A stretch of DNA of 64,000 bases from Ilex aquifolium (lineage: Eukaryota; Streptophyta; Magnoliopsida; Aquifoliales; Aquifoliaceae), in the NCBI GenBank assembly GCA_951799425.1, contig OX637403.1, positions 31,598,811 to 31,662,810 of the forward strand, written 5' to 3'. Each line of letters opens with the position of its first letter. The first letter of the stretch is position 1. Of this stretch, positions 31,170 through 56,802 are shown piece by piece. The notes beneath the pieces are model-generated. The model had not been told where the DNA came from and ran no database searches. It was given only the letters and a program-made list of their open reading frames with translations. A program made the translations under genes and the position numbers.

Positions 31170-33416
31170 TGCAATTTGAATTCGAATTCGATTTTAAAAG
31201 TTGGATCTGAATTCTATTTGTATATTTAATTAACTTAATTTTTATGAGAATTTGTTAATAATTTAATTTAATTAAAATATATTAAAACTTTAATTAAATT
31301 TCTTTAAATAATCTCTTATTTTCTTTAATATTTATATAAATATATATATATTTTTTGAATTAGATCATAATCGGATCGGATATTATATATTCAAATTCGA
31401 ATATGTGAAATATAAGAAAAGAGATTTAAATTCGTGTTCGAATTATCAATAAAAATATATTAATTTATATCCGATTAATCAAATTTAAATCAAAATCCAA
31501 TTCATTGTCAAGTCTACTCACAAAAGTGCTTTATCTTTGTGATTATATATTCTAAGGTCTAACACAATAATGCGAACCCAAAAAATAATAAAATTGACCC
31601 TAATAAAAAAAGTCCAAGTCTGTGTACGAATTCACTAATTTTATTTATGAAAAATATGCATAATCTAAAACTTTCTTATTTTCTGAATATAAATTACACT
31701 CTAAAAAGATTAATATGTAATTTTTTTTTTTTGTATTAAGCGTTACATTGGAAATATTTTTTTTTGGGAAAAATATTATGATTGCATATCAATCCGAGTT
31801 TTCTTTGTTGCCAAGACCAAATGATATGTTTGCCTCTATTGAAAGATAAAAAAAGGATTAATAATACTTTTGGTCATTAAAAGATATTTTTTTTTTATCA
31901 ATTTAGTTCACATTGTATCAATTTTTTCAATTTCATTCCTAAAATATTTAATTCGTGTTATTTTGATCCCTAATTAGATATTCCGTCTAGTTTTTTTATA
32001 GACTTAATCATGTATCATTTTTTTAAACGGTATCATGAAAACTAAACTGACAAAAAATATGTACTTTAAAAATTAAAAATACTATTAATCCATAAAAAAA
32101 GGATAGATGTTTACATTCTCAAAAAAAATTAGATCCTTTTTTCTGCGTTGGTCGTTGCTAGTACAACGACCTGGGGATAGGGAGTAGGGGTGCAACTCGA
32201 ACAGGTTGGACAGTCAACCCTAGGTATATAATCTTCAACTCTAACCCTAACCGCAACCCTACCTCTGGTTGAGGGACTCAATTCAAGCACTGCTCGAGTT
32301 GAATTTGGGTTAATGATTTTGGGTTATTTTTCGGGTTGAGCCCAAAATAGGCTTGTTGTTCTAAACCTGATGCACTGTCTCACAATCCAGCTGCAACATA
32401 CATGTTTGCTAGAACCACATAGTTTATTGACTTCTCAGGTTCTATATTAAATAAGTGTCTGACTGCAATTTCTCCAATAGACATATTGTCATAGTTACTA
32501 CATGCCCCAAGAATGGAACCCCAAAGTGAGGCATTAATTCGAGTTGAACCCGATTATTAAATCGGGTTGAGCCTGATTTTAATATTCGAGTTCAACCCGT
32601 GAACCTGATGGCTCAACCGAGGCCCGCTCAAATTAAATTCGGGTTCAAGCTTTTTGACCGAAGCCCAATCCAAGTATTAAAAACCCTAGCCCTAATTTTT
32701 TTGGGTTAAACTTGAGTTGAAATCGGGTTAATCCGCCTAAGTTGCACCCCTATTTTTAAGAAGAGAATGCCAACAAACAACAAACAGTGCCTCCAATCTT
32801 TCACAGTCAGCGCTATCACAGTCAATGCTCGTGTACATTTTCTCCAAAGCCAATTTAACGCACAATATTAGTCATACTCGACTCGCCGGTTGTCTCGCAC
32901 CGGCTTATGGAACATCACATACAGGGTGAATCTGATCCCCTGGGCTTATGGATCGCGTTCCGGGCAGCCTCATGTCTTGGTCCTTGGAGTGACAAAACAG
33001 GATTAGTCGGTACATCCCTGCAAGAGCCATTCTCATAGTAAATGGTGGCAGCTGGAAGCCCCTAGCCTTCCCTCCTCGCTCCCACCGCTGCCACCACCTT
33101 TTTCTCTTTCCCCACTTCCTCTTCTTCTTCAATCCAAATAATAATACCAACCCACAACAAATACACTTGCAAATAGTTTGAAGGCATTTATCTCTTAAGG
33201 TACATAAAATTGTTCACAAAAATGGAGAGGTTTGTGAAACCGAAAACATGATTAAACAAATTAAAGTCAACGAAAATAGCTGGACAGGTAGAAAGTGGAG
33301 TATGAATAGCAAAATCCTCGGTAGCCTAAAATTATACAGATACGAGCAACCAATGAACCAAAATGCGAAATAAAAACAAAACCAACAGGAAACAGAAGGG
33401 AATGACAGAAAACTAA
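31170..33416. other. Intergenic, no gene recognised
   Basis: AT-rich spacer of 2.2 kb. Between 32190 and 32750 there are many GGGTTGA/TCAACCC words, a low-complexity or decayed repeat. A minus-strand frame at 32905-33150 has no family resemblance. The part next to 33417 is 3' UTR of beta-adaptin. Confidence 0.45.
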
Positions 33417-36400
33417 TTAACTGGTGAGAAGAGTCTCGATGGATTCGAAGAAGAGAGGAGCCATTTCTGGGCTAGGAATTTTGATTGCGCATTTGAGCCC
33501 AGGGATTCCTATTGTCGCAGTGAGTTCAATCAAGAAAGGTATGCCGCGAGGGAGCTTTGAAGAGAGATACAACACCTCCTGGTTGGCATGTTTACGCTTT
33601 GCAATGAAGAACATATTTGATGCAGTCAACCGGTCTAGAGTTGCTTCCACACTGTTAATCACAATACCTGGAAAGTCCTTTGAAACCTCATTTGAATCAG
33701 GTAATGACTTCCATGTCTGCAATAACATCAGGTTCCAGATGCTATTGTTAAAACGCTAACCAAATCATCTACACTCAAATTGTTGCAAAATTTCTCACAT
33801 CTTCCAGATATAACATGACTTGTGTATCAACTGTCCACAACCAACATTGTCCTTGCAACTATGCAATTCATAAAATTCACTAACATTGCGAAAATATATT
33901 TAACTCATGCATTGCCAACTAGTTCTCATGTTCACTAAAGCATAATCATCATCTACATCTTGAGTATATCAACTTAGGCACATGAGTACAGAAGGGTGGA
34001 AAACAATTATTTTTTACCTCAAGAAAGGTAGACCGCTCCATTCTCCCGTCCTCGGTAAATAATACCAGCAACGAGATTTTATCACTAAAGTACCACACAG
34101 GCTGTTGATTATTTTTCACAGCAACCTGTAGAAGTGTGGTTGGTGGTCCAGGGGAAATATTCTGGAACAAAATCATAGGTAGGAGAGTTGTTGCAGATGT
34201 CCCAGGTTGCAATTGCGGGACCTGATTAACAATAAGATATAAACTTAGAGATATCAACTCAGAGAGAGAGAGAGAGAGAGACCGCTTAATAGAAAACCTA
34301 CCTGGAGTGGTCCAGCAGCAGCAAGGCCAAAGGTATTCTTGTTGAACTGAATCATAAATCCATCAAGAGGAATCTGCGAGTTGTTATCAAACAACATGCT
34401 GTAAAATATTTGACCATCTCTTCGTATCAGCTGTGCACTGATTTGTAAACCTTGACCTGTTGATGCTGGTAACAAAACAGGCAGAGGAGGGCTGCAATCA
34501 AAGTCGGAACTCTGTCAGTGCAAATCATACTGATTTTTCATGAAGCAGTTTAATACTGGTTGTGAAACTTGAAATTCCATGAATGGCAACCATTATCCAA
34601 ATATCAAAAAGAATGTCAATGATTATCAAGCATTGGAAAACTGCCAAACAAATTTCAATAATTCACAATTTCATCACAGATTGCAAAAAATTTCAGTAGC
34701 CAATTTTTTGCATCACAACTATCTATAAAATCAGTAAGTATTCCATCGCACGTACCCAGCAGAGGCTGCAGGCTGATCAACAGAAACAAGAGCATTATTA
34801 CTATTATTGTTATTATCCAGGCCTAGATCAAGCAAATCGGGCACAGATGCAGGTGCAGCTGGTGCAGGGGCTGCTTGCCTTGCTGCAGCAGAATAAGAAT
34901 TACTTGAACTAGCTGGTGGTGATGCACCACTCTCTGCTGCATGAGCAGGTGCATCAGAATAACCCGTTTCACTTCCGTCAGGATATTCTTCTTCTTCAGT
35001 TCTTTGGGTGGTCTTCACTCGGGTTACAAATGTATCTGGAGGCTTGTGATAGACGGAGGACAAGGTAGCAATGTTGGCAAGAAGCTCATCAAGGAGAGAA
35101 GAATCAAGTTGGTTTGAGTCATCACTGATTACAGGCTTCTCAGCTAACACAACATCCTTAGCTGCCTGACAGATACAAAGCAGGTCCATCATGAATATAT
35201 ACCCACTTAGGGTCCTAAAATTATCAACTTTAAGGGCACCCAATTATCCAGAATACCCGAAGGATATAAACTTCCTAAATATGCAACACACTCCTCTTTT
35301 CTCCAACTATGGAAGTTGTTTTGTCCATTGGAAAAATCTTTAGAGGGGAAAGAACAAAAAAATGTAATAGGATTCCACTAAATCAATGCTTTGCCCCAAA
35401 AAATGTGAAACAAATTTTAACCAATAAAGGATGGACCTAACAATTGCGCCTAGCATGAAACGTATCCAAGGACTGCAATAACAACTCTTGTGGTGACACA
35501 CCCCAAAAAGTATTTTTAATGTCAAAAGAAAATACAAAGACCACGTGGAATATCAAAGCAGTTGAAACCGAAATTATGAGATTTTAGATAATGCAAACCT
35601 CAGGATCAGTGGAAAGAAGACGCCAATATATGTATGCGCGATCTCGCAAATCTGGATTGTCAGTCTCCACAGTGGCATTATTCAGCACAACCTATAGAGA
35701 AGATGATTATAGTGAGAATCAACTTCAAAACATGAAAATCAAGTGGATTAACATTCCAAAAGACAGCCCATTCGAAGTTCAGGCAACAGCACAGCCATCA
35801 AAATCAAGGGAAGCAACTTAAATTCTCTTGGATCCAAAGCTTATATTGCTTGCCCCAAAGAAACCACATGAAAAAGTACTAAGTTTTCAACTCTATATGC
35901 ATAGTTAATGCTGCTATGATATGACTAGTAAAGAACCTCGGCAAAACAAGAACGACCTGGCATTCCTCAAAAAGATAGTATTAGTCCACATTAAGTAGAT
36001 TACAATGCTCTGATCAACCCAGAGCCAGATGGAATACACAGTAATTCTTAAAAGGCCATTGAATGCAAGGAAAAGGGATTAGAGAACCATAAAAGCTATG
36101 ATATTTTGTGACACAGAAAGACAATCACAGAATCGTAAGAACATGCCTGAATCATCTGCTGTGGGCCTTCAGTTGGCTTCTTAAGAAAAAGCTTGACTGT
36201 TGCGGTCAGCAACTGCAACTGGACTTGAGCAGGTTCTTCAGGGAAACTCTCCAAAAAGCTTTCAAGGAGTTCATCAGCATTATCAATTCTTTCAGCATAT
36301 TCACCAATTATCCAGATCATCGATGCCTGTCGAATACATAAAGTACCAAAATCATAGAATATGAACTTTAAGAACATTGGCGATTGTGAAAGCCAAACCC

Positions 36401-39400
36401 ATGCCATTTCGTCGGAATACCTTAGCCTCTGGCTCGTCCAACGTGTCTAAGCTCTCACAAAGAGTAGCAATGATGGACTCATAGCTGAGAAAGAAGATAG
36501 AATTAAGAATTACGTTTGGAAAGAACAAAATCACTTGGATGTTCATAACAAAAAACTCTACGGTCACCCAAAGCAAATAAAAGAAGAGTACTGAAAAATG
36601 CTTACGTGTTAGGATATCTTCTAAAAATATCCTTGATAACAATAATAGCTTCTTGAACGACATAGTTTACTTTGATCTTAATCAGCTCAAGCAAGACACT
36701 AATGCACCGTTCAGCAGCTCTCTCTAACTTGATTGCACAGCGTCCAATAGCACGAACAGCTTTTCTGACAAAATCTACATCGACTTCTGTTGCATACTCT
36801 TTGAACTCCAACAGAACCTGCAAGTGTAAACCAAGAGAACAAGACAATAAAAACAAATTCCAATTAAGACATACTCAAAATAGGATGATCATCAACTACC
36901 AAGTCTATTTACCTGGTCTATATTACGGTCTGAAGCAAGCTTTATCATGATTTCTAACTTTTCCATTTTCACATAAATTGGATCATTGTATTTGCAGAAA
37001 AACACCTAGCAACAAATAGAGATATATTATAAGTACACCCTCATTCACTTGTTAGTAATGTCACAATAGGAAAAATGTGAATCACTAGAAAATATCCCTT
37101 GATCATGGCATCATGCGCATATGCATGAAGCAATAAAAAACCATAACAAATAACCTTGATTTCGTGGGCAAGGATTGTTGGCCGTTTTTGTACAATAAGG
37201 TTGATGTTCCGCAATGCAACATATTGGATCTCAGGTTCTGCAGAAAGTAATGTCACGAGAGGAGGAGCCATTTTCTTGCAAAGATTTCGAACCACATCAG
37301 TACTGGTTATGAGTTCCATTTGTTGAAGGATCATCTGCAAGCGACATTTTTTTTCAAGAAAAAATAATGATTCTCGCTGGATAGGTGAGATGGCAAGCAT
37401 TCAACAACAGATTTTCAACAAGTACATGGTAGGTGAATATTATTGGCGTATCTACATATCAAGTTACTAACAAATGAATGTCACCTTAACAGCTGATAAA
37501 ACAACTGCACAGTTTGCATGTTGTAGTCGTGGAGTAACTCGCTCCACTATATTTTCAGCTTCACGAGCATCAGCTGCTTTGTATTTGGAAAGCGCATCCA
37601 ATATGAAAACTTGACCCCACCTGAATTCATTTATCATAGTTGACATTCAACAAGCCAAAAAAAACAGAAGGTCATACTCAGCAGAAGTTCCACAGAACAT
37701 ATGCATGACCAAGATATATGAAATCAAAACCAAACATAATTCTTAAAAACATAGCATCTAGTTTTAACAAAATCCACATTTGATCAACTATAATCAACAG
37801 AACTTTGGATCAGATACAAGTATATTACGATCATCATTGCTATTCAGCATGAAGTACCTACCATTCAACTGACACAATCCAGGCTACTGTACCTTCACTC
37901 TATCTAACTATCATCACTTACAAAGTTCACGGAACTTGTGATGCCCCTATTTGTTGGGGGCCCTAGATATGTAACTTCTCAAGATATCATCTTCCCGCCT
38001 TATGGAAAAATTGTAAGAATACATAATGTTCAAGAACATCAAATCAACGATGTATTCTTCCAACTAAAGACCAATGGGGTGAATTATACCAGATTTGATG
38101 ATCAATAGTTGCAGCTCAAGAAATATTAAAAGCAAAGCAAATCAGTGGATGGTAAAGCTTCAAGAACACAATAATTAGTGTCTATATCCTGAACTGTTTC
38201 AAAGATGAATAAGAAGCAAATATTTAAGGTAAATGATCAATCTGCCCCATTCGAATTCACATATGAAATTTATAGTGCTTTACAAACAAAGAAGGAAGAA
38301 GTGAAATGAAACATAATCTCTTTCCTTCATCTATAACTGAGGGAACATGTTACGTATTTTCAACCAACATCAGCTACATAATGACAAATGGCAACTTCAG
38401 CTTCATTCTACCAATCAAACAAGCACAATTTACCAAAATGGCAAGTTACACAAGGTCAAAAAACAGCATATGTTTTTCAGATTACAGAACAAAGTGACAA
38501 ATATTTGAAACGTAAACTCACTCGGTGCATTCATTTAGGGCAGTAAGGAGCTTTGAAAGTGTGTGGCTTGTGATCTCAAAGATGGGCCCGCTACTGTTAT
38601 CTTGAATCTCTGCAAGAGCTGCAACGGCATTTGCTACAACCATTGGATTATTGTCAGATATTAAATCCTTGAGAGCTTCCAGAAACCCCCTATCCTCAAC
38701 TAGCTCAGCATTTATGTCGTAAAGTTTAGCAACACATATAGCTGCCGTCTTGCGAACATATGGATCGTCATCCTGGTAAGTTATGAAGTAAAAGAAATGA
38801 TATAGCCAAGCCAAAGATTTCAATGTACATTGCAGTGTTTTCCGTAAAAATTTGGATGGTATGTGTAATTTAACTAAAAAAATGTACAGCATTGCTGCAA
38901 GAAAACAACCAAAGATAACCCGGGAAATGGTAAAGCATGAAAGTAGGTTCCAACAGAGAATGACATGCGTATGATGAAAAATAAAAATAAACCTTGAGAC
39001 ACCTCTGAAGGGGATCACATAGATATTCAGTGATTTTATCAACACGAATGCATCCCATCGTCCGTACGGCCAAAGCACGAATCAACGGATTTGGGTCCTG
39101 TGAATCCTGCATAAACACTCACAATTTTGCAAACTATTAGAAAGACACCGAAGCAATTTTTTGGCATATGGAAAAAAACAAGTCAAAAGATTCGGAGAAA
39201 ATGAATAAACATGGTATAACTCCCTGCATCAGAGAAAAGCAAGGTATCTCTTGATCCACAAAAGGCAGAGGTAGAATATATGAACGAAAATTAAAGTTGA
39301 CGTTGCACACTACAATCTTAATTATCAAACAACAGAAAAGTTGATGTTGCAGACATTAATCCAACACATCCCAAAACTTGGCCCACTCACTACATAGCAA

Positions 39401-41094
39401 TCAGAATGGAAACCATCTGAACTGAAAATCTGCTGCGGCTCAAGAAAACGTCCCTAGTTTTCTATTAACTCTAACCAAATCAGAATATAGAAAATTCTGG
39501 AATCAAATTCCCAGCAATTGTTGGTAACTTGATTTTCCTATTTGTTGTGCCTGCATCACAGAATATAAGCTTCTCCAATGAATCAAGCACATTGATTTTG
39601 CTAACCAAGCTACCCTGGACAATTGATGAAAGATTGCCAATGGAGTCCTCTCCAGCAAATGATGATTATTTCCTTTGTGGGTTTCAATGATGTTATTCCC
39701 CCCAAAAATTTTTAAAAAAAAAAAAATGATATATGTTGATTGATCACGCTAGGGGAAGCTAAGTATTAAGGCAACACTTATTTAATTCGCTTATATAAGG
39801 ATGATGGCATATTCAATAAAAACATAACACCCAGTTTAGTCCCCATAATCAATTTAACAAATGAAAATGGTGTATGAATGTATTTTAACGCTTATATTCT
39901 AAATGATTGAAACATGTTGAAAGTTAAGATACCAAACTTTTATCATTGTTCTTACCTTCACAAATGTATTCACTGCAAGAATTGCTAGGTCTGGCTGGCT
40001 TTTAGCATAATTAATAAGATACAAATAGACAAGCTTCTTGAGCTCTAAGTTTTCAGTTTGCATGCAATTCACTACATCAGTAAACAGTGATGAAACGTCC
40101 TTCCCAACAGTCATGGCAGCAATAACCTTTTTAACAGCATCTTTTCTCTTATCCTGCATGACACAGAAAAAAGAAGAGCAGCATTCAATCTGTTGCACAA
40201 CATAGTAGATATGAAGAGTATCGTTAATGTCATAAAGCAGTGAAGCTGCCCATAATTAATTATGCACTCAAGCCCATTGTTTTAGAAGGTTATCTCTTTT
40301 TCCTCCAATTAGAAAATAAATCTGCATAATCATCACGTGGTGAAATTTAAGCAAATACCATTCATGGATTAAACAAACATCAACTTTTTCCTACAACCAG
40401 TTGGAAAGAATCAAATAACTTAGTACGGCAATAATATCTTTGTCTATGGGTAAAACAAATTGTTAAAACCGGGATAGTAGTCCATGTGGAAAACTGCACA
40501 ATAGACACATTAAACTCCATCATATTATACAATTTTAATCGGCATGTCATTGTTTAACAAACAAGAAAAGAGAATCTGCACTTAACTGATTCTAATTGAA
40601 CAGTACTGAGGCGAATTTTTCTAACTTAAAAAGAAAGACTAAAAAACACCAGCTATTCTTAGTTCTAATTCCTATTATTTTTTCGTTTTCCTCCATAACC
40701 GCAAGATAACATTATGCGTTTCCATCGGCATAAATCACATCAAGTAACATGAATCCAGAAAGTGTACGGATGTAAAACGCAATTCAGGGGAAGACTACCA
40801 ACATATAATTCGTAAATCGAATACAAAATTCAATAGATCTGATCATAACTTGTGTTAATAGGTAGTGGAAACACAATACAAGTTAAATCACAAGCATAAT
40901 CGCAGCAGATCGAATACAGAGCTAGCAAATCAGCTAAAAAATACGCATGAGTATCTTATATGGCATATATGTTTGCATAAATATGAATATAGAGAGAGGG
41001 GACGGACCTTGTACTGAGAATTGAGTTCTTCCTTGAGCTCAGGGATTTCGCCCTTTTTCGTAGTGGAGAAGTACTTGGAGTCGTGTCCGCTCAT
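33417..41094 (-). CDS. Beta-adaptin, large subunit of AP-1/AP-2 clathrin adaptor, 903 aa
   Basis: This is the large beta subunit shared by plant AP-1/AP-2 complexes (Arabidopsis BETAB-AD/BETAC-AD), which links cargo adaptors to clathrin at the trans-Golgi network and plasma membrane. Fifteen coding exons on the minus strand: 41008-41094, 39956-40153, 38993-39106, 38522-38772, 37485-37620, 37155-37334, 36913-37005, 36606-36817, 36421-36484, 36147-36326, 35599-35691, 34756-35165, 34302-34491, 34018-34221 and 33417-33716. They total exactly 904 codons. The start [20 protein letters not shown] is the family N-terminus. The armadillo/HEAT-like trunk covers about 1-580. An Ala/Pro/Ser-rich hinge contains the clathrin-box-like DLLDLGLD at about 646-653. 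The appendage runs from about 673 to a C-terminal ETLLTS. Intron 10 has a GC donor (CAG then GCATGT), confirmed because only that join keeps the frame. The length fits the family (about 890-900), and no damage is seen. Confidence 0.97.
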
Positions 41095-42552
41095 ATCTGT
41101 CGTCTCTGATGGTCTCTCTCTGAGTCGAAGACTCGACGGAGAAGAAGGTGGGAAGAGAGAGAAAATTGGAAATGGCGATTGCCGATGCAATGCTAGACTG
41201 GAATGCTTTCGCCAATTAAAAGAGAGTATGGACCGCAACCCGACCGGTGGGAAAACCGCCTGCCAGTGCCAGACCGGTTCTATTTGATCCGTGAACCCAC
41301 GACTAGGGTCGAATTTTAATTGATTCGAATTCGATTCGATAATTTAATGATTTTTTTATTTATTTATATTTAAATCTGTTAATAATTTAAAATTTGATTT
41401 GAAAATTTAATCTAATTCGAATAATTTAATTTAACTAAATTTCTTTAATATTTACACAAAAAGTATATAAATATTTTGAATCGAATTATAATAAAATTGA
41501 ATATATGTATATTCAAATTTAAATTCATGAAATATTAGATATCGAATTCGAGTTTGATTTTAGATAATCTATTAAAAAAATTTATCAAACAATATTTGGC
41601 TAATCATGTTCAGAACAAATTATTTGATCCATTGACGAGCCTACCCACAACTCGTTTCTCGTTAACAATTTTTTTTAAAAATATGGAAAATTGCTTACCA
41701 ACATATTTTTCATTTTTATTTTTTATAATTTTGGGGAATTGATAATATATTTTATCAATGCTCCTTTAGATGACAGATGCTACTTTTCACCTTTTTTTTC
41801 ACATTATATTTTTTTTAAACGAGCCCTATTGTCTTTTATGGAGTTAATAATCATTTTTTGTAATAATTTCTTAAATTTAAAAATCTGAAATTGTGTCGTT
41901 AATTTTTTTCAAATACTATCAATTTATTCCTCCAACTAATAGATATTATTGAATTTGTAGTTAGTTAACATCCCACACGTGACCTAGAATAAATAATATT
42001 TTATGTGATTATAAAAAAATTATGGGTATAAAATGATATTATTGAATTATTATGTGCGGAAATCTAGTGGAGTTAGACATGATTTCTGGGTTTGAAATTT
42101 GATAATTCTATTGCGATCAAGTTATAAGAAATTTATTTCTCTTGAATTTTTTAGTTTCGTGCGTAAATGATATGTTTTTGATTGACTCGGCCCAGATACA
42201 TACGACCGCAATACAAAAAAAATAAAATTAAGCATACAATGATAAATTATTAATCTTCAACGAGCAAAGTGATAATTTTCAAATCCTTGAGGGGGTAAAG
42301 TGACATTAAACTTAAAAACTACAACTAAGTCGGACCAGTGAGTCGGTGACGTGAGATTGTCCCGGAATCGCACATGCGTTCAGCTGCGTGTAGGTGTAGC
42401 CATGCGATCACCGCCTATTTCTTTTGGTGGTTCAGTGTCATATCTTCTTCCAATCCGAGTTCGTCGAACCCCTACTCTATCTGGTCCGTAAACTCTAAAC
42501 ACATAAAACCCTGAGAAGACACGATTGATCGTTCCATTCCGATACCGGAGTA
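41095..42552. other. Shared upstream region between beta-adaptin and XPB
   Basis: About 1.45 kb separates the two divergently transcribed genes. AAACCCT (42506-42512), a telo-box-like word, lies about 45 bases before the XPB start. The middle is AT-rich with one copy of the dispersed repeat (about 42060-42225). I cannot tell whether the promoters are shared. Confidence 0.5.
42060..42225 (+). mobile_element. Dispersed SINE-like repeat, copy c
   Basis: It carries GGGTTTGAAATTTGATAA, a TTATAAGAAATTTATTTCTC block and a late A-rich tail (ACAAAAAAAATAAAA), in the same order and orientation as the other copies but more diverged. Confidence 0.4.
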
Positions 42553-55423
<12,871 letters not shown>

Positions 55424-55639
55424 GCTACGTATAGAATGATGGTTTCTTTTCTTTCACTATTTTCTTGTATATATCTGGGATAGACAGTAAGTTTACTGAA
55501 AAGATAAACGAATATATTTGTACATGTAAGTGGCAAGTTGTATGTATATATAGCACATATTTGGAAATGCACTTAGCAATATTGAAAATTGAAAATAGTG
55601 AACCTCATGTTGCATGTGAATTTAATTTGAAATAACCTT

Positions 55640-55851
55640 AAAAGGTAGCTTAAGTGATAATTGGGACGAGTTGTAAACGCAGATATCTTGAGTTTGAAAT
55701 TTGGTAACTCTATGGGGGTCAGGTTACAAGAGAATTATCCTTCATGAATAGTTTTGGTGTGGATGACCTGTTTTTAACTGGATCGGGAAGAAAATTAATA
55801 GAGGTGAGTGTAAGTTGGTTCGGTCCTGATAGTTGAATTAAAAAAAAAAAG
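55640..55851 (+). mobile_element. Dispersed SINE-like repeat, copy d
   Basis: This is the best-preserved copy. It has a box-A-like GGTAGCTTAAGTGATAATTG, a box-B-like CTTGAGTTTGAAATTTGG, then TTCATGAATAG, TTTTTAACTGGATCGGGAAG and a final A run of 11. Confidence 0.55.
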
Positions 55852-56477
55852 AATTTAATTTGAAATCAGCAAATAATAAAAGCAGTTATAAAATTCTGGG
55901 CCTAGTGACTAGTGAGTAGATGTTTGCCTGTATCATGCTAACTCAAGTCCCAAACAGCCACCTCCAGGGGCCATATTCTAGGCCTATGAAAATTCTTATG
56001 CATCTCTTTTAATACAATATTCTTAAATTTCGAATTATGATAGATCACCCACCAGTGATATATTTAAACGAGACACATTACGTATCATCCAGTATTCCAT
56101 CCAACAATTACATTTCTCCAAACCCTGGAAGCAGTTTATATTACTTGTTCTTCTACTGAATGGAAAATTTTGGTTGATGGACATGATGTAGATGGTGAGT
56201 GAATGGATTGGATAGAAGGTCGCTATAGAGGAATTGTACCTGAAAATTACCACGCAACTTGGCCTAATGGCAACAACACTACTACCATGCATGTACTTCT
56301 TTTAGAGGCAACTTGCAGTGGGTTTTGATTCATGTCTTGTTTGGTAGTCAAATTTCAGCAGCCGGCAGAGGAATTAAAGAATTAACTGACCCGAAGTTGG
56401 TCAGTTACCCCACCAACTAATACTTTCATTCGAAGAAGAACTTTCTAAGAGGAAAGGAAAGGTGTCCCTTTAAATTT

Positions 56478-56630
56478 TGGTAATTTCTCAAGGTCATATT
56501 ACAAAGAATTTATCTCTTATAAAATACTTTTTTTCGGTGTAATGACTTGTATTTAATCGGGCCAGAAAAAGAATTAGTTGAAGTGTGCACAAACTAGTCA
56601 AAATATTCCTGATCGTTGAACCAAAAAAAA
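56478..56630 (+). mobile_element. Dispersed SINE-like repeat, copy e
   Basis: It lacks the 5' head but shares GTATTTAATCGGGCCAG, TTAGTTGAAGTGTGCAC, TCCTGATCGTTGAAC and the terminal A run with copies a and d. Confidence 0.5.
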
Positions 56631-56802
56631 AAGGAGTCCCACTGCATTACTAAAAGTAATTTCTGACCAATATATCTTTTAGAAAATTTGGTTAAGTGTA
56701 GTGTTTTTTTTTGATATGGTACATCTTTTTTTCTCCAATGAAAATGCATCTCGTGTAAAAAAAAATTATTTTACTTTGTCTTATTATTTTCATGATCAAT
56801 AA

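Larger units (their letters stand above)
55424..56802. other. 3' flank of XPB with two dispersed repeats
   Basis: No gene is seen. Copies d and e of the SINE-like repeat occupy much of the space. Confidence 0.5.

Noticed and set aside
35591-36341. Plus-strand frames opposite beta-adaptin exons
   Set aside because: They are antisense shadows of conserved minus-strand exons whose protein sequence clearly matches the adaptin family.
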